Positions 15,703-23,058 of a DNA stretch of 25,505 bases are shown in pieces (positions within the stretch are counted from its first letter, which is position 1; every line of letters starts with the position of its first letter). The notes under the pieces were generated by a model. The model was not told the origin of the DNA. It worked only from the letters and a program-made list of their open reading frames with translations, and made no database searches. Origin of the DNA: Syntrophus sp964555065. Lineage in GTDB: Bacteria; Desulfobacterota; Syntrophia; Syntrophales; Syntrophaceae. A program made the position numbers and the translations under genes. The stretch spans positions 1-25,505 of the forward strand of contig CAZKRB010000047.1 in the NCBI GenBank assembly GCA_964555065.1. The letters are read 5' to 3'.

Positions 15703-15731
15703 TAAGTAACAAAAGGCAAAAAACCTGTCAA
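15703..15731 (-). promoter_or_regulatory. Predicted promoter of rsfS
   Basis: A perfect TTGACA (15731-15726) is followed after 17 bases by TACTTA (15708-15703), a poor -10. It is flanked by sequence like the elbB promoter (AATTGACAGG and TTGTTACTT). The transcript would start near 15695, leaving the TTG 15658 start downstream. Confidence 0.45.
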
Positions 15732-15751
15732 TTGCAAATCGCGGGCAATTG
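15729..15751. promoter_or_regulatory. Palindrome between divergent promoters (possible operator)
   Basis: CAATTGC (15729-15735) and GCAATTG (15745-15751) are perfect complements, 9 bases apart. The left arm overlaps the rsfS -35, and the element sits between the two divergent promoters. This is the position expected of a dimeric repressor or activator site. No regulator is identified. Confidence 0.35.
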
Positions 15752-15772
15752 GCGGTTGTGCAATCAGGATTC

Positions 15773-15800
15773 TTGTGATAAAGAAAACTCCCTGTAAAAT
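15773..15800 (+). promoter_or_regulatory. Predicted promoter of the TIM-barrel and permease genes
   Basis: TTGTGA (15773-15778; 4 of 6) is followed after 16 bases by TAAAAT (15795-15800; 5 of 6), about 33 bases before the ATG at 15833. Confidence 0.45.
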
Positions 15801-15832
15801 CAAGAAACAAGAGCGGAAGGGCCTTTTCCTCC

Positions 15833-16633
15833 ATGAGAGAGATTCTTAAATACCTCCAGGTTCATGTCCCGTTTCGAATGCTTCTGGGTAATTTCCTCGA
15901 TACGGTCATCGCGAGCGGAATTCAGCCGGAGATCGGCTTTGATTACGCTATCCTCGATTCGGTGGGGAAACGGGAGGGCCGGGAGGTTGCGGACCGTCTG
16001 ACCGAGGCGGGACTGAGGGTCACCTTTCATGCGCCCTTCATGGATCTGCGGCCGGGAGCCGTCGATCCCAGAATCCGCGCTATTTCCCGGGAACGCCTGC
16101 AGCAGGTGTTCGATCTGGTTCCCCTGTTCCGGCCCCGTACCGTGGTTTGCCATCCCTCCTTCGACGCCCGTTACTATGTTTCGACGGAGATGCAGTGGCT
16201 GGAAAACAGCCTTTCCCTCTGGGGGGACTTTGCGGGACGGGCGGTGGAGCTGGACACTCTGCTGGTCCTGGAAAATGTCTATGAATCGACGCCGCGCCAG
16301 CTCGCCCGACTCCTGAAGGGGCTCGCTTCCCCTCACGTCCGTTTCTGCCTCGATACGGGACATCTCAATGCCTTTTCCGCCCTTCCCCTGGCCCCCTGGC
16401 TGGAGGAACTGGGGGACTTCCTCGGGGAGATCCATCTCCACGACAACGACGGAAGCCGGGATGCCCACCTTCCCATCGGCGAGGGCACCTTCCCCTTCCC
16501 GGAGCTTTTCGCTTTTCTCCGGGAGAGAGAGCCCAGGCCGATCCTGACCCTGGAAGCCCATTCAGCGGAACATTTCCAAAGAACGGTGGCCACCCTGGAA
16601 AAAAATCGTCTCTTCGGCCTGATCAGCAGCTGA
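15833..16633 (+). CDS. TIM-barrel protein of the sugar phosphate isomerase/epimerase (AP endonuclease family 2) superfamily
   Basis: The 266-residue protein has the xylose-isomerase-like TIM-barrel pattern: FHAPF, VVCHPSF, VLENVYE, FCLDTGHLNAF, EIHLHDNDG and a late LTLEAH. The His, Glu, Asp and His residues in these strand ends are the usual divalent-metal ligands of this fold. The specific substrate cannot be read from the sequence; members include sugar isomerases, epimerases and endonuclease IV. The DNA-binding loops of endonuclease IV are not obvious, so a small-molecule role is likelier. The ribosome-binding site is weak (GGAAGG, 12 bases upstream). It lies 16 bp before the permease genes and is probably cotranscribed with them. 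Confidence 0.82.
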   Translation: MREILKYLQVHVPFRMLLGNFLDTVIASGIQPEIGFDYAILDSVGKREGREVADRLTEAGLRVTFHAPFMDLRPGAVDPRIRAISRERLQQVFDLVPLFRPRTVVCHPSFDARYYVSTEMQWLENSLSLWGDFAGRAVELDTLLVLENVYESTPRQLARLLKGLASPHVRFCLDTGHLNAFSALPLAPWLEELGDFLGEIHLHDNDGSRDAHLPIGEGTFPFPELFAFLREREPRPILTLEAHSAEHFQRTVATLEKNRLFGLISS

Positions 16634-16649
16634 AGGGGCGGGGAAAGCC

Positions 16650-17624
16650 ATGCTGTCGTATATCCTGAAACGCCTGTTCTTCATGATCCCGCTGCTGATT
16701 GGGATTTCCATCATCTGCTTTGCCGTGATGCACCTGGCTCCCGGCCTGCCCACCGACATGGAAACCCAGATGAATCCAAGGGCATCCGCCGAGGCCAGGC
16801 AGCGCCTGAAAGCCCTCTATGATCTGGACAAGCCTCTCCACCAGCAGTACCTCATCTGGGCAAAGAAGCTCGTCGTTTTTGACCTGGGGACTTCCTTTGC
16901 CGCCGACCATCGCCCGGTGGCGGACAAAATTGTGGAGCGCCTGCCGATTACGATCTCCCTGAACGTCCTCTCCCTGCTTGTGATCCTTGCCGTCGCCATT
17001 CCCCTGGGGGTCCTGGCCGCGGTCCACCAGGATTCCCTTTTCGACCGGATCTCCAGCGTCATCGTCTTTATCGGCTTTGCCACCCCCACGTTCTGGCTGG
17101 CCTTGCTGCTCATGATTTTCTTCGGCCTCCAGCTCGGCTGGCTGCCCATTTCGGGAATCCGTTCTCTGAACTATGAATACCTGCCGCCGGGTGCGGCCCT
17201 TCTCGACCTGGGCAGGCACCTGATCCTGCCCGTTTTCCTCTCCGCTTTCGGCGGCCTGGCCGGGCTTTCCCGGTACATGCGGGCCAACATGCTGGAGGTG
17301 ATCCGCCAGGATTACATCATGACGGCGCGGGCGAAAGGGATGAGCGAGCGGGCGGTGATTTACCGGCACGCCCTGCGGAACGCTCTTCTGCCGGTCATTA
17401 CGATCCTGGGCCTTTCCGTGCCGGGTCTCATCGGCGGCAGTGTGATCTTCGAGACGATCTTCGCCATTCCCGGGATGGGGCAGCTTTTCTACATGTCGGT
17501 CATGGCCCGGGACTATCCCACGGTGATGGGGATTCTCTTCATCGGGGCGGTGCTGACGCTGATCGGCAACCTGCTGGCCGACGTTTCGTATGCGCTGGCC
17601 GATCCCCGGATCCGGGTTTCCTGA
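16650..17624 (+). CDS. ABC transporter permease, dipeptide/oligopeptide/nickel type (DppB-like)
   Basis: This is an inner-membrane permease of the peptide/nickel importer class. The 324-residue protein begins MLSYILKRLFFMIPLLIGIS, the standard DppB/OppB start with a first transmembrane helix, then a periplasmic loop and about five more helices. The ATPase-contacting EAA loop is around RQDYIMTARAKGMSERAVIYRH. The C-terminus ends in the usual ADPRIR. AAGGGGCGGGGAAAG provides a ribosome-binding site. The partner permease follows after 16 bp. No solute-binding protein or ATP-binding subunit lies nearby, so substrate (peptide, nickel or other) cannot be assigned. Confidence 0.92.
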   Translation: MLSYILKRLFFMIPLLIGISIICFAVMHLAPGLPTDMETQMNPRASAEARQRLKALYDLDKPLHQQYLIWAKKLVVFDLGTSFAADHRPVADKIVERLPITISLNVLSLLVILAVAIPLGVLAAVHQDSLFDRISSVIVFIGFATPTFWLALLLMIFFGLQLGWLPISGIRSLNYEYLPPGAALLDLGRHLILPVFLSAFGGLAGLSRYMRANMLEVIRQDYIMTARAKGMSERAVIYRHALRNALLPVITILGLSVPGLIGGSVIFETIFAIPGMGQLFYMSVMARDYPTVMGILFIGAVLTLIGNLLADVSYALADPRIRVS

Positions 17625-17640
17625 AAGGATCGGAGCTGCC

Positions 17641-18477
17641 ATGGATAAGGATTTCCGCCGCCGTTTCCTGAAAAACCGTTTTGCCCTGGCGGGGTGCGTC
17701 CTGGTGCTGTCCCTCTTTGTCGTTTCCCTCCTGGCTCCCTGGCTTGCCCCCTACGATCCCAACGCCATCGACTTGAAGAACATTCTCGCCCCACCGACCG
17801 CCGCGCACTGGTTCGGGACGGATCAACTGGGGCGGGATGTGTGCAGCCGGATGATCTGGGGGGCGGGGATTTCCCTTAAGGTGGGCTTCGTGGCCACGGG
17901 CATCGCCATCGTGATCGGGACGATCCTGGGGGCGGTGGCCGGCTATTACGGCGGCTGGGTGGATGGCCTCATCATGCGCTTTGTGGACATCATGCTCTGC
18001 TTCCCCACGTTCTTTTTGATCCTGGCCGTGATCGCTCTTTTGGAGCCCTCCATCTGGAACATCATGATCATCATCGGCATCACCGGCTGGATGGGAATCA
18101 CGCGCCTGGTCCGCGCCGATTTCATCTCCCTGAAGCAGCGGGACTTCATCCTCGCGGCAAGGGCCATCGGGGCCGGTGATCTGCGGATCATCTTCGTCCA
18201 CATGCTCCCCAATGCCATGGCCTCCATCCTGGTGACGGCCACCCTGGGCGTTGCGGGGGCGATCCTCACGGAATCGGCGCTCAGCTTTCTCGGCATCGGG
18301 GTGCAGCCCCCCACGCCGAGCTGGGGCAACATCCTCACCGCCGGAAAGGACAACATCGACATCGCCTGGTGGCTGTCCCTCTATCCGGGGCTGGCCATCC
18401 TCCTCACCGTCCTGGGCTACAATCTCCTGGGGGAGGGGATCCGGGACTCATTAGACCCCCGCCTGCGCCGCCGCTGA
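17641..18477 (+). CDS. ABC transporter permease, dipeptide/oligopeptide/nickel type (DppC-like)
   Basis: This is the second inner-membrane permease of the same importer. The 278-residue protein has an N-terminal helix (FALAGCVLVLSLFVVSLLAP), then the DppC hallmark HWFGTDQLGRDVCSRMIWG, and an EAA loop around KQRDFILAARAIGAGDLRI. The C-terminus ends in LLGEGIRDSLDPRLRRR, typical of the family. ATG 17641 follows a GGAG ribosome-binding site; an upstream in-frame ATG (17590) lies inside dppB. The next gene, pgm, is convergent 25 bp away, so the operon ends here without ATPase or binding-protein genes and without an obvious terminator. Confidence 0.92.
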   Translation: MDKDFRRRFLKNRFALAGCVLVLSLFVVSLLAPWLAPYDPNAIDLKNILAPPTAAHWFGTDQLGRDVCSRMIWGAGISLKVGFVATGIAIVIGTILGAVAGYYGGWVDGLIMRFVDIMLCFPTFFLILAVIALLEPSIWNIMIIIGITGWMGITRLVRADFISLKQRDFILAARAIGAGDLRIIFVHMLPNAMASILVTATLGVAGAILTESALSFLGIGVQPPTPSWGNILTAGKDNIDIAWWLSLYPGLAILLTVLGYNLLGEGIRDSLDPRLRRR

Positions 18478-18502
18478 CGCCAGCGCTCCGGGGAATTCCG
18501 CA

Positions 18503-20155
18503 TCAGAGGCCCGCGGCGGCGAAGGTGGCATTGATCAGGGCCTGCGCCTCTTCCCGGATCCGCTCCAGATGTTCCTTCCCCTTGAAGCTTTCCAGGTAAA
18601 TCTTGTAGATGTCTTCCGTGCCCGACGGCCGGGCGGCAAACCAGCCGTTTTCCGTGACGACCTTGAGTCCGTCGATGGGCGAGCCGTTGCCCGGGGCGTT
18701 CGTCAGGGTGGCCAGGATGGGTTCCCCCGCCAGTTCCGCCGCGGTCACCTGTTCCGGAGACAGTTTTTTCAGGATCGCCTTCTGCGCCGCCGTGGCGGCG
18801 ACATCCATCCGGTCGTAGAGCGACTCCCCGAACCGTTCGGTAAGGCCGGCGTAGATCTCTCCGGGGTCGCGCCCCGTGCGGGCGAGAATTTCCGCCGCCA
18901 GCAGATCCATGATGAACCCGTCCTTGTCTGTCGTCCAGACTCGGCCGTCATGGCGGAGGAAGGAAGCTCCGGCGCTTTCCTCGCCGCCGAAGCCGAGCTC
19001 GCCGGCCAGCAGCCCGGTGACGAACCATTTGAAGCCCACGGGGACCTCGCACAGCCGCCGGTCCAGGGAGGCGGCAATCCGGTCGATCATCCCGCTGGAG
19101 ACCAGGGTCTTGCCGATCGCCACTTCCTTTCCCCACTGCGGCCGGTTCCGGAACAGGTAGTCGATGGCCACGGCCAGGTAGGCGTTGGGGTTCAGCAGCC
19201 CGGCGCTCCGGGTGACAATTCCGTGACGGTCGAAATCCGGATCGTTTCCGAAGGCGATGTCAAAGCGGTCTTTCAGCTCGATCAGGCGGGCCATGGCGTA
19301 GGGGGAGGAGCAATCCATCCGGATCTTGCCGTCCTTGTCCAGGGTCATGAAGGCGAAGGTGGGATCGGCGAAGGGATTGACGACCTCGATGTCCAGGGCA
19401 TAACGGTCGGCAATCCGGTCCCAGTAGGCCAGCCCGGAGCCTCCCATGGGATCGGCGCCGATGCGGAGCCGGGCGCCGGCCAGAACGTCCATGTCGATGA
19501 CGTTTCTCAGATCCTCCACGTACGGCTGGATGTAATCATAGGGTTTTACCCGGTCGCTCTTCAGGGCCTGCTCCAGGGGGATCCGCCGGACGGAGCGCAG
19601 TCCGGAACTCAGCAGGGCGTTGGCACGCCGCTCGATATCCCCGGTGACGGTCGTGTCGGCGGGGCCTCCATGGGGTGGATCGTATTTGATGCCGCCGTCC
19701 TCCGGCGGATTGTGGGACGGCGTAATGACGATCCCGTCGGCATGAGCCGTCATGTGCTTCTGGTTCCAGGTCAGGATGGCGTGAGAGATGACGGGCGTCG
19801 GCGTATAGCCGCGTCCCTCCTGGATAAAAACCGTCACCCCGTTGGCGGCAAGCACTTCCAGGGCCGTGGCAAAGGCAGGTTCGGACAGGGCGTGGGTGTC
19901 CATGCCGATAAACAGCGGCCCGGAAAGGCCCATTTCCTTCCGGTAGTCGCTGATGGCCTGGCAGACCGCCAGGACGTGGTCCTCATTGAAGGTTCCATTC
20001 TTCGGCGTCCCGCGATGGCCGGAGGTGCCGAAGGCGAGGCGTTGCCCTTCCTGGGCGGCATCGGGGTGAAGGGTGTAGTAAGAGGAAACCAGCCGCGGAA
20101 TATTGGCCAGCAGGGTAGGGTGAGCCGGCTGACCGGCAAGGGGATGAAGGGACAT
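18503..20155 (-). CDS. pgm: Phosphoglucomutase (alpha-D-glucose-specific)
   Basis: This enzyme interconverts glucose-1-phosphate and glucose-6-phosphate, linking glycolysis to glycogen, nucleotide sugars and envelope polysaccharides. The 550-residue protein is full length. AFGTSGHRG opens the fold, Ser147 in TPSHNP is the phosphoserine, DPDFDRHG is the Mg-binding loop, GGEESAG the sugar-binding loop and RPSGTE the phosphate-binding loop. The TSGHRG and DGGIKYDPPHGGPAD stretches match the E. coli Pgm subgroup. AGGAGG lies 7 bases before the ATG at 20155. A possible promoter (TGGAGA, 17 bases, TATTAT; 20222-20194 on the minus strand) is weak. Confidence 0.95.
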   Translation of the reverse strand: MSLHPLAGQPAHPTLLANIPRLVSSYYTLHPDAAQEGQRLAFGTSGHRGTPKNGTFNEDHVLAVCQAISDYRKEMGLSGPLFIGMDTHALSEPAFATALEVLAANGVTVFIQEGRGYTPTPVISHAILTWNQKHMTAHADGIVITPSHNPPEDGGIKYDPPHGGPADTTVTGDIERRANALLSSGLRSVRRIPLEQALKSDRVKPYDYIQPYVEDLRNVIDMDVLAGARLRIGADPMGGSGLAYWDRIADRYALDIEVVNPFADPTFAFMTLDKDGKIRMDCSSPYAMARLIELKDRFDIAFGNDPDFDRHGIVTRSAGLLNPNAYLAVAIDYLFRNRPQWGKEVAIGKTLVSSGMIDRIAASLDRRLCEVPVGFKWFVTGLLAGELGFGGEESAGASFLRHDGRVWTTDKDGFIMDLLAAEILARTGRDPGEIYAGLTERFGESLYDRMDVAATAAQKAILKKLSPEQVTAAELAGEPILATLTNAPGNGSPIDGLKVVTENGWFAARPSGTEDIYKIYLESFKGKEHLERIREEAQALINATFAAAGL

Positions 20156-20485
20156 AAGGATGCCTCCTGGAAAGTATTGGATGAAACAATTTTATAATAA
20201 CCCACTTTATCCCGTGTCTCCAGACAAATTGCAGCCGCAGCTTCGTTTTCCCTTCTGAGTAAGTTCGACAAATTTACTCTACTTCAAAGCGCCCGAAGGG
20301 GCGTGGGTCGCTCTTAAGTAACTTCAAGTCATCTGTTTGATCAATGAAGCGAGACGTTATTTTATGATAAATCGCTCAGCCTGTGGACAGAATAGGGCGC
20401 TTCTGAGGAATCAGTTGCGTAAAAAGGAAAAATATTATAGAAAACAGCCGAAAATTAAGAAGATTGGAGCGGGAGGTATTTTAAA
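20156..20485. other. Intergenic region between divergent pgm and the small gene/tatD unit
   Basis: This 330-base gap shows no convincing gene; a 66-codon frame from 20337 has no family-like features and overlaps the real small gene. It contains a possible minus-strand pgm promoter near 20194-20222, a short inverted repeat GAGTAA/TTACTC (20257-20279), and a small hairpin CGCCC-gaag-GGGCG (20290-20303) without a T tract. A plus-strand promoter must lie here; TTGATC (about 20337) with TTTTAT 17 bases on is the best I see, and it is weak. Confidence 0.5.
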
Positions 20486-20671
20486 ATGGAGAACAGGCCA
20501 AAAGGAATCAGAGGAGAGGTGGACCGGCGGATCGTAGACAAGATGCTGATCCGAAAAGAGATTTCCCCTGAGGAATTGAAGGAATATACGGATACGCTGC
20601 CCGACGTGTCCGGCAATGCCGAGGAAATGACCGTGGAAATAACGGCTGAGGGCGCCGACGAGCCGTCATGA
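20486..20671 (+). CDS. Small protein of unknown function overlapping tatD
   Basis: This is a 61-residue, strongly acidic-tailed protein, MENRPKGIRGEVDRRIVDKM then LIRKEISPEELKEYTDTLPD and VSGNAEEMTVEI. It is predicted soluble and mostly helical in the first 40 residues, with no signal peptide. Support for a real gene: GGGAGG lies 9 bases before the ATG, and the stop overlaps the tatD start in ATGATG (20668-20671), implying coupling. From memory, small proteins with a basic start, a (D/E)xRIVDK stretch and LPDVxxNAEE occur in Deltaproteobacteria, but I know no function. It should not be given one from its neighbour. Confidence 0.75.
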   Translation: MENRPKGIRGEVDRRIVDKMLIRKEISPEELKEYTDTLPDVSGNAEEMTVEITAEGADEPS

Positions 20672-21435
20672 TGATTGATTCCCATGCCCATCTTGAGCTG
20701 CCGGAATTTGATTCCGACCGCGAAGAGGTGATCACCCGGGCCCGGGAGGCGGGAGTCGAGGCGATCGTCACCATCGGCATCGATCTCGAAGACTGCCGGA
20801 AGGCGGTGGAAATCGCCGGAAAATATGACATGGTTTATGCGGCGGTGGGCATTCATCCCCATGAAGTCAAGGCGATCGACCGACAGACCTACGAGCGGAT
20901 GCGGGAGCTTGCCGCCGCCCCCAAGGTCGTCGCTTATGGAGAAATCGGCCTGGATTTTTTCCGGAATCGTTCTCCCCGCCAGGATCAGATTCGCCGGTTC
21001 GGGGAACAGCTGGAACTGGCGGAAGACCTGAATCTCCCGGTCGTCATTCATGACCGCGAGGCCCACCGGGAAACGCTGGAGCTTCTCTCCGCCTGGAAGG
21101 GCGAGCGGCGGGGCGTCATCCACTGCTTTTCCGGCGACTACGCCATGGCCAGGAAATGCCTGGATCTGGGATTTTACCTTTCCATCCCGGGAACGGTGAC
21201 CTTCCCCAAGGCGGACACCCTGCGCGAGGTCGTCCGCCGCGTCCCGGCGGAGTCCCTCCTGGTGGAAACGGACGCCCCCTTCCTGACGCCCGTCCCCCGC
21301 CGGGGAAAGCGCAACGAATCGGCCTACGTGAAATACACGGCGCTGCGCGTCGCGGAAATCAAGGAAATGCCCTTTGAAATCCTGGCGGAGACAACGGCCC
21401 GGAATGCCTGTGATCTCTTCGGGATTTCACTTTAA
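20668..21435 (+). CDS. tatD: TatD family metal-dependent hydrolase (DNase)
   Basis: The 255-residue TIM-barrel hydrolase has the TatD metal ligands: His6 and His8 (DSHAHLE), Glu92 (YGEIGLDFF), His128 (PVVIHDREA), His152 (VIHCFSGD) and Asp202 (LLVETDAPFLTP). Family members act as 3'-5' exonucleases on DNA and RNA, with a proposed part in repair and DNA breakdown. ATG 20668 overlaps the stop of the small upstream gene; a second ATG follows directly and either could be used. The length is typical. A strong hairpin (21456-21495) separates it from thiN. Confidence 0.95.
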   Translation: MMIDSHAHLELPEFDSDREEVITRAREAGVEAIVTIGIDLEDCRKAVEIAGKYDMVYAAVGIHPHEVKAIDRQTYERMRELAAAPKVVAYGEIGLDFFRNRSPRQDQIRRFGEQLELAEDLNLPVVIHDREAHRETLELLSAWKGERRGVIHCFSGDYAMARKCLDLGFYLSIPGTVTFPKADTLREVVRRVPAESLLVETDAPFLTPVPRRGKRNESAYVKYTALRVAEIKEMPFEILAETTARNACDLFGISL

Positions 21436-21455
21436 AAAACGAAGCGTCAAGGACA

Positions 21456-21495
21456 GGGAAAGGGCCGTATCCCGGAAGAGGTATGGCCCTTTCCC
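21456..21495 (+). promoter_or_regulatory. Long hairpin between tatD and thiN
   Basis: GGGAAAGGGCCGTA (21456-21469) pairs with TATGGCCCTTTCCC (21482-21495): 14 base pairs in RNA with one G-U wobble, around a 12-base loop. No T tract follows, so it is not a standard intrinsic terminator. It ends 17 bases before the thiN ATG at 21513 and contains an alternative ATG (21483) in its right arm. It does not match the TPP riboswitch consensus. Confidence 0.65.
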
Positions 21496-21512
21496 GTTCG
21501 AAGCAGGAAGCG

Positions 21513-22187
21513 ATGAAGAAGAAAAAAGCTGTGGTGGTCTGTGGCGGGGAAATCCGGGATTATTCCTGGCTGCGGGAGAGGATTGCCGCCCTGGACCCCT
21601 GTCGAATCATCTGTGCCGACGTCGGCGCGCAGCACTGCCTGAAAATCGACGTCTCGCCGGAGGTGGTCATCGGCGATCTGGATTCCCTCAACCCGGAGAC
21701 GGCGGAGGTCCTATCCCGGCGCGGGACGCGCATTGCCGGCTATCCCCGCGAGAAGGACGAGACGGACACCCAACTGGCCCTGCAGTACGCCCTCTCTCTG
21801 GAACCGGAGGAAATCCGCATCTTCGGCGCCCTGGGCGGGCGGCTCGATCACACCCTGGCGAATCTGTCCGTTCTGAAGCTGGCCCTCGATCGGGGCGTTC
21901 CGGCCCGGCTGGTCGATGAATGGAGCGAGATCCTTCTCACCCGAGAACGGTGCGTCCTGGAGGGCGCGGAAGGGCAGACCGTCTCCCTCTTCCCCTTTAC
22001 TTCCGCCGTGACGGGCATCACCCTGGAGGGCTTCGCCTATTCCCTCGAGGGGGACACCATGGAAATCGGCCGGCCTTACGGGATCAGCAATGTGCTTACG
22101 GGGCAGCAGGGGGTCATCTCGCTGGCCGAAGGCATTCTGATCGTCATTCATTACTATCGCAAGGGGCATTTTCCCCGGGGAGTTTGA
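21513..22187 (+). CDS. thiN: Thiamine pyrophosphokinase
   Basis: This enzyme transfers pyrophosphate from ATP to thiamine to make TPP. The 224-residue protein has the catalytic N-terminal domain with VVIGDLDSL, EKDETDTQLAL and GALGGRLDHTLANL, and a C-terminal thiamine-binding domain ending GRPYGISNVL. ATG 21513 has AGGAAG just upstream; ATG 21483 would put 10 extra residues inside the hairpin arm. It precedes thiD by 5 bp and is part of a thiamine cluster. Having ThiN with ThiC/ThiD suggests that free thiamine is also salvaged; ThiL, ThiE and the thiazole genes are not in the window. Confidence 0.93.
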   Translation: MKKKKAVVVCGGEIRDYSWLRERIAALDPCRIICADVGAQHCLKIDVSPEVVIGDLDSLNPETAEVLSRRGTRIAGYPREKDETDTQLALQYALSLEPEEIRIFGALGGRLDHTLANLSVLKLALDRGVPARLVDEWSEILLTRERCVLEGAEGQTVSLFPFTSAVTGITLEGFAYSLEGDTMEIGRPYGISNVLTGQQGVISLAEGILIVIHYYRKGHFPRGV

Positions 22188-22192
22188 AGCCG

Positions 22193-23017
22193 ATGAACAG
22201 AATACCGGCGCGCGTCCTGACCATTGCAGGCTCTGATTCCGGCGGTGGAGCGGGAATACAGGCGGACCTCAAGACGATCACCGTCCTGGGCGGTTTCGGG
22301 ATGAGCGTGGTCACCGCCCTGACGGCGCAGAATTCCCAGGGTGTCCAGGGCGTCTTCGAGGTTCCGGTGCCGTTCATTGAACGGCAGTTCGATGCCGTGG
22401 CCTCGGATTTCGGGGTGGACGCGGCGAAGACAGGCATGCTGGTCAATGCCGACGTGGTGCGGGCTGTCGCGGCGAAAATCCGCCAGTATCGCATTGCGAA
22501 GCTCGTGATCGACCCGGTGATGGTGGCCAAGGGCGGCGCCCGGCTGATCGGGGATGACGCCCTGGAAGGCCTGTTTTCGGACCTCCTTCCCCTGGCCCTG
22601 GTTGTGACGCCTAATGTGCCGGAGGCGGAAGTGCTGGCCGGCATGACCATTTCCTCCCCCTCGGATATGAAGGAGGCCGCCCGGAAGATCCACCTGCTGG
22701 GCGTTTCCAATGTGATCGTCAAGGGCGGGCATTTGCCCGGGGAGGCGCGGGATATCCTTTTCGACGGCAGCGATTACTTCGAATTCAGTTCCGAACGGAT
22801 CGAGACCAAGGACACTCATGGAACGGGCTGCACCTTTTCGGCGGCCATTGCCACGGGTCTTGCCCGGGGAAAAACGCTCTACGAAGCGGTCCGGGAGGCA
22901 AAAAATTATATTTCGGAAGTCATTCGCTTCGCCTGGCGAATCGGGAAGGGGCACGGTCCGACGAACCATGCCGCGCCTCTCTTGAACGCCCTTGACCGTT
23001 GCGGTTGGAAAAGATAG
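22193..23017 (+). CDS. thiD: Hydroxymethylpyrimidine/phosphomethylpyrimidine kinase
   Basis: ThiD phosphorylates HMP and HMP-P to HMP-PP, the pyrimidine partner for thiamine phosphate synthesis. The 274-residue ribokinase-fold protein starts MNRIPARVLTIAGSDSGGGA, the substrate-binding signature, and has the ATP-site DTHGTGCTFSAAIA near the C-terminus, where the Asp/Gly-Thr-Gly region holds the catalytic base. ATG 22193 follows the thiN stop by 5 bp with GGGGAG upstream. The frame is open further upstream but overlaps thiN in another phase. No fused ThiE domain is present. Confidence 0.96.
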   Translation: MNRIPARVLTIAGSDSGGGAGIQADLKTITVLGGFGMSVVTALTAQNSQGVQGVFEVPVPFIERQFDAVASDFGVDAAKTGMLVNADVVRAVAAKIRQYRIAKLVIDPVMVAKGGARLIGDDALEGLFSDLLPLALVVTPNVPEAEVLAGMTISSPSDMKEAARKIHLLGVSNVIVKGGHLPGEARDILFDGSDYFEFSSERIETKDTHGTGCTFSAAIATGLARGKTLYEAVREAKNYISEVIRFAWRIGKGHGPTNHAAPLLNALDRCGWKR

Positions 23018-23058
23018 GAACATCTCATTTGCGAACCCGGGAGGAAAGAAGGAACAAA

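Noticed and set aside
18569..20197. 542-codon plus-strand open frame
   Set aside because: It is antisense to full-length phosphoglucomutase and reads as Gly/Arg/Asp/Val-rich chance sequence.
20337..20537. 66-codon frame before the small tatD-linked gene
   Set aside because: It overlaps the better-supported small gene, lacks a ribosome-binding site and looks like chance Lys/Arg-rich sequence.
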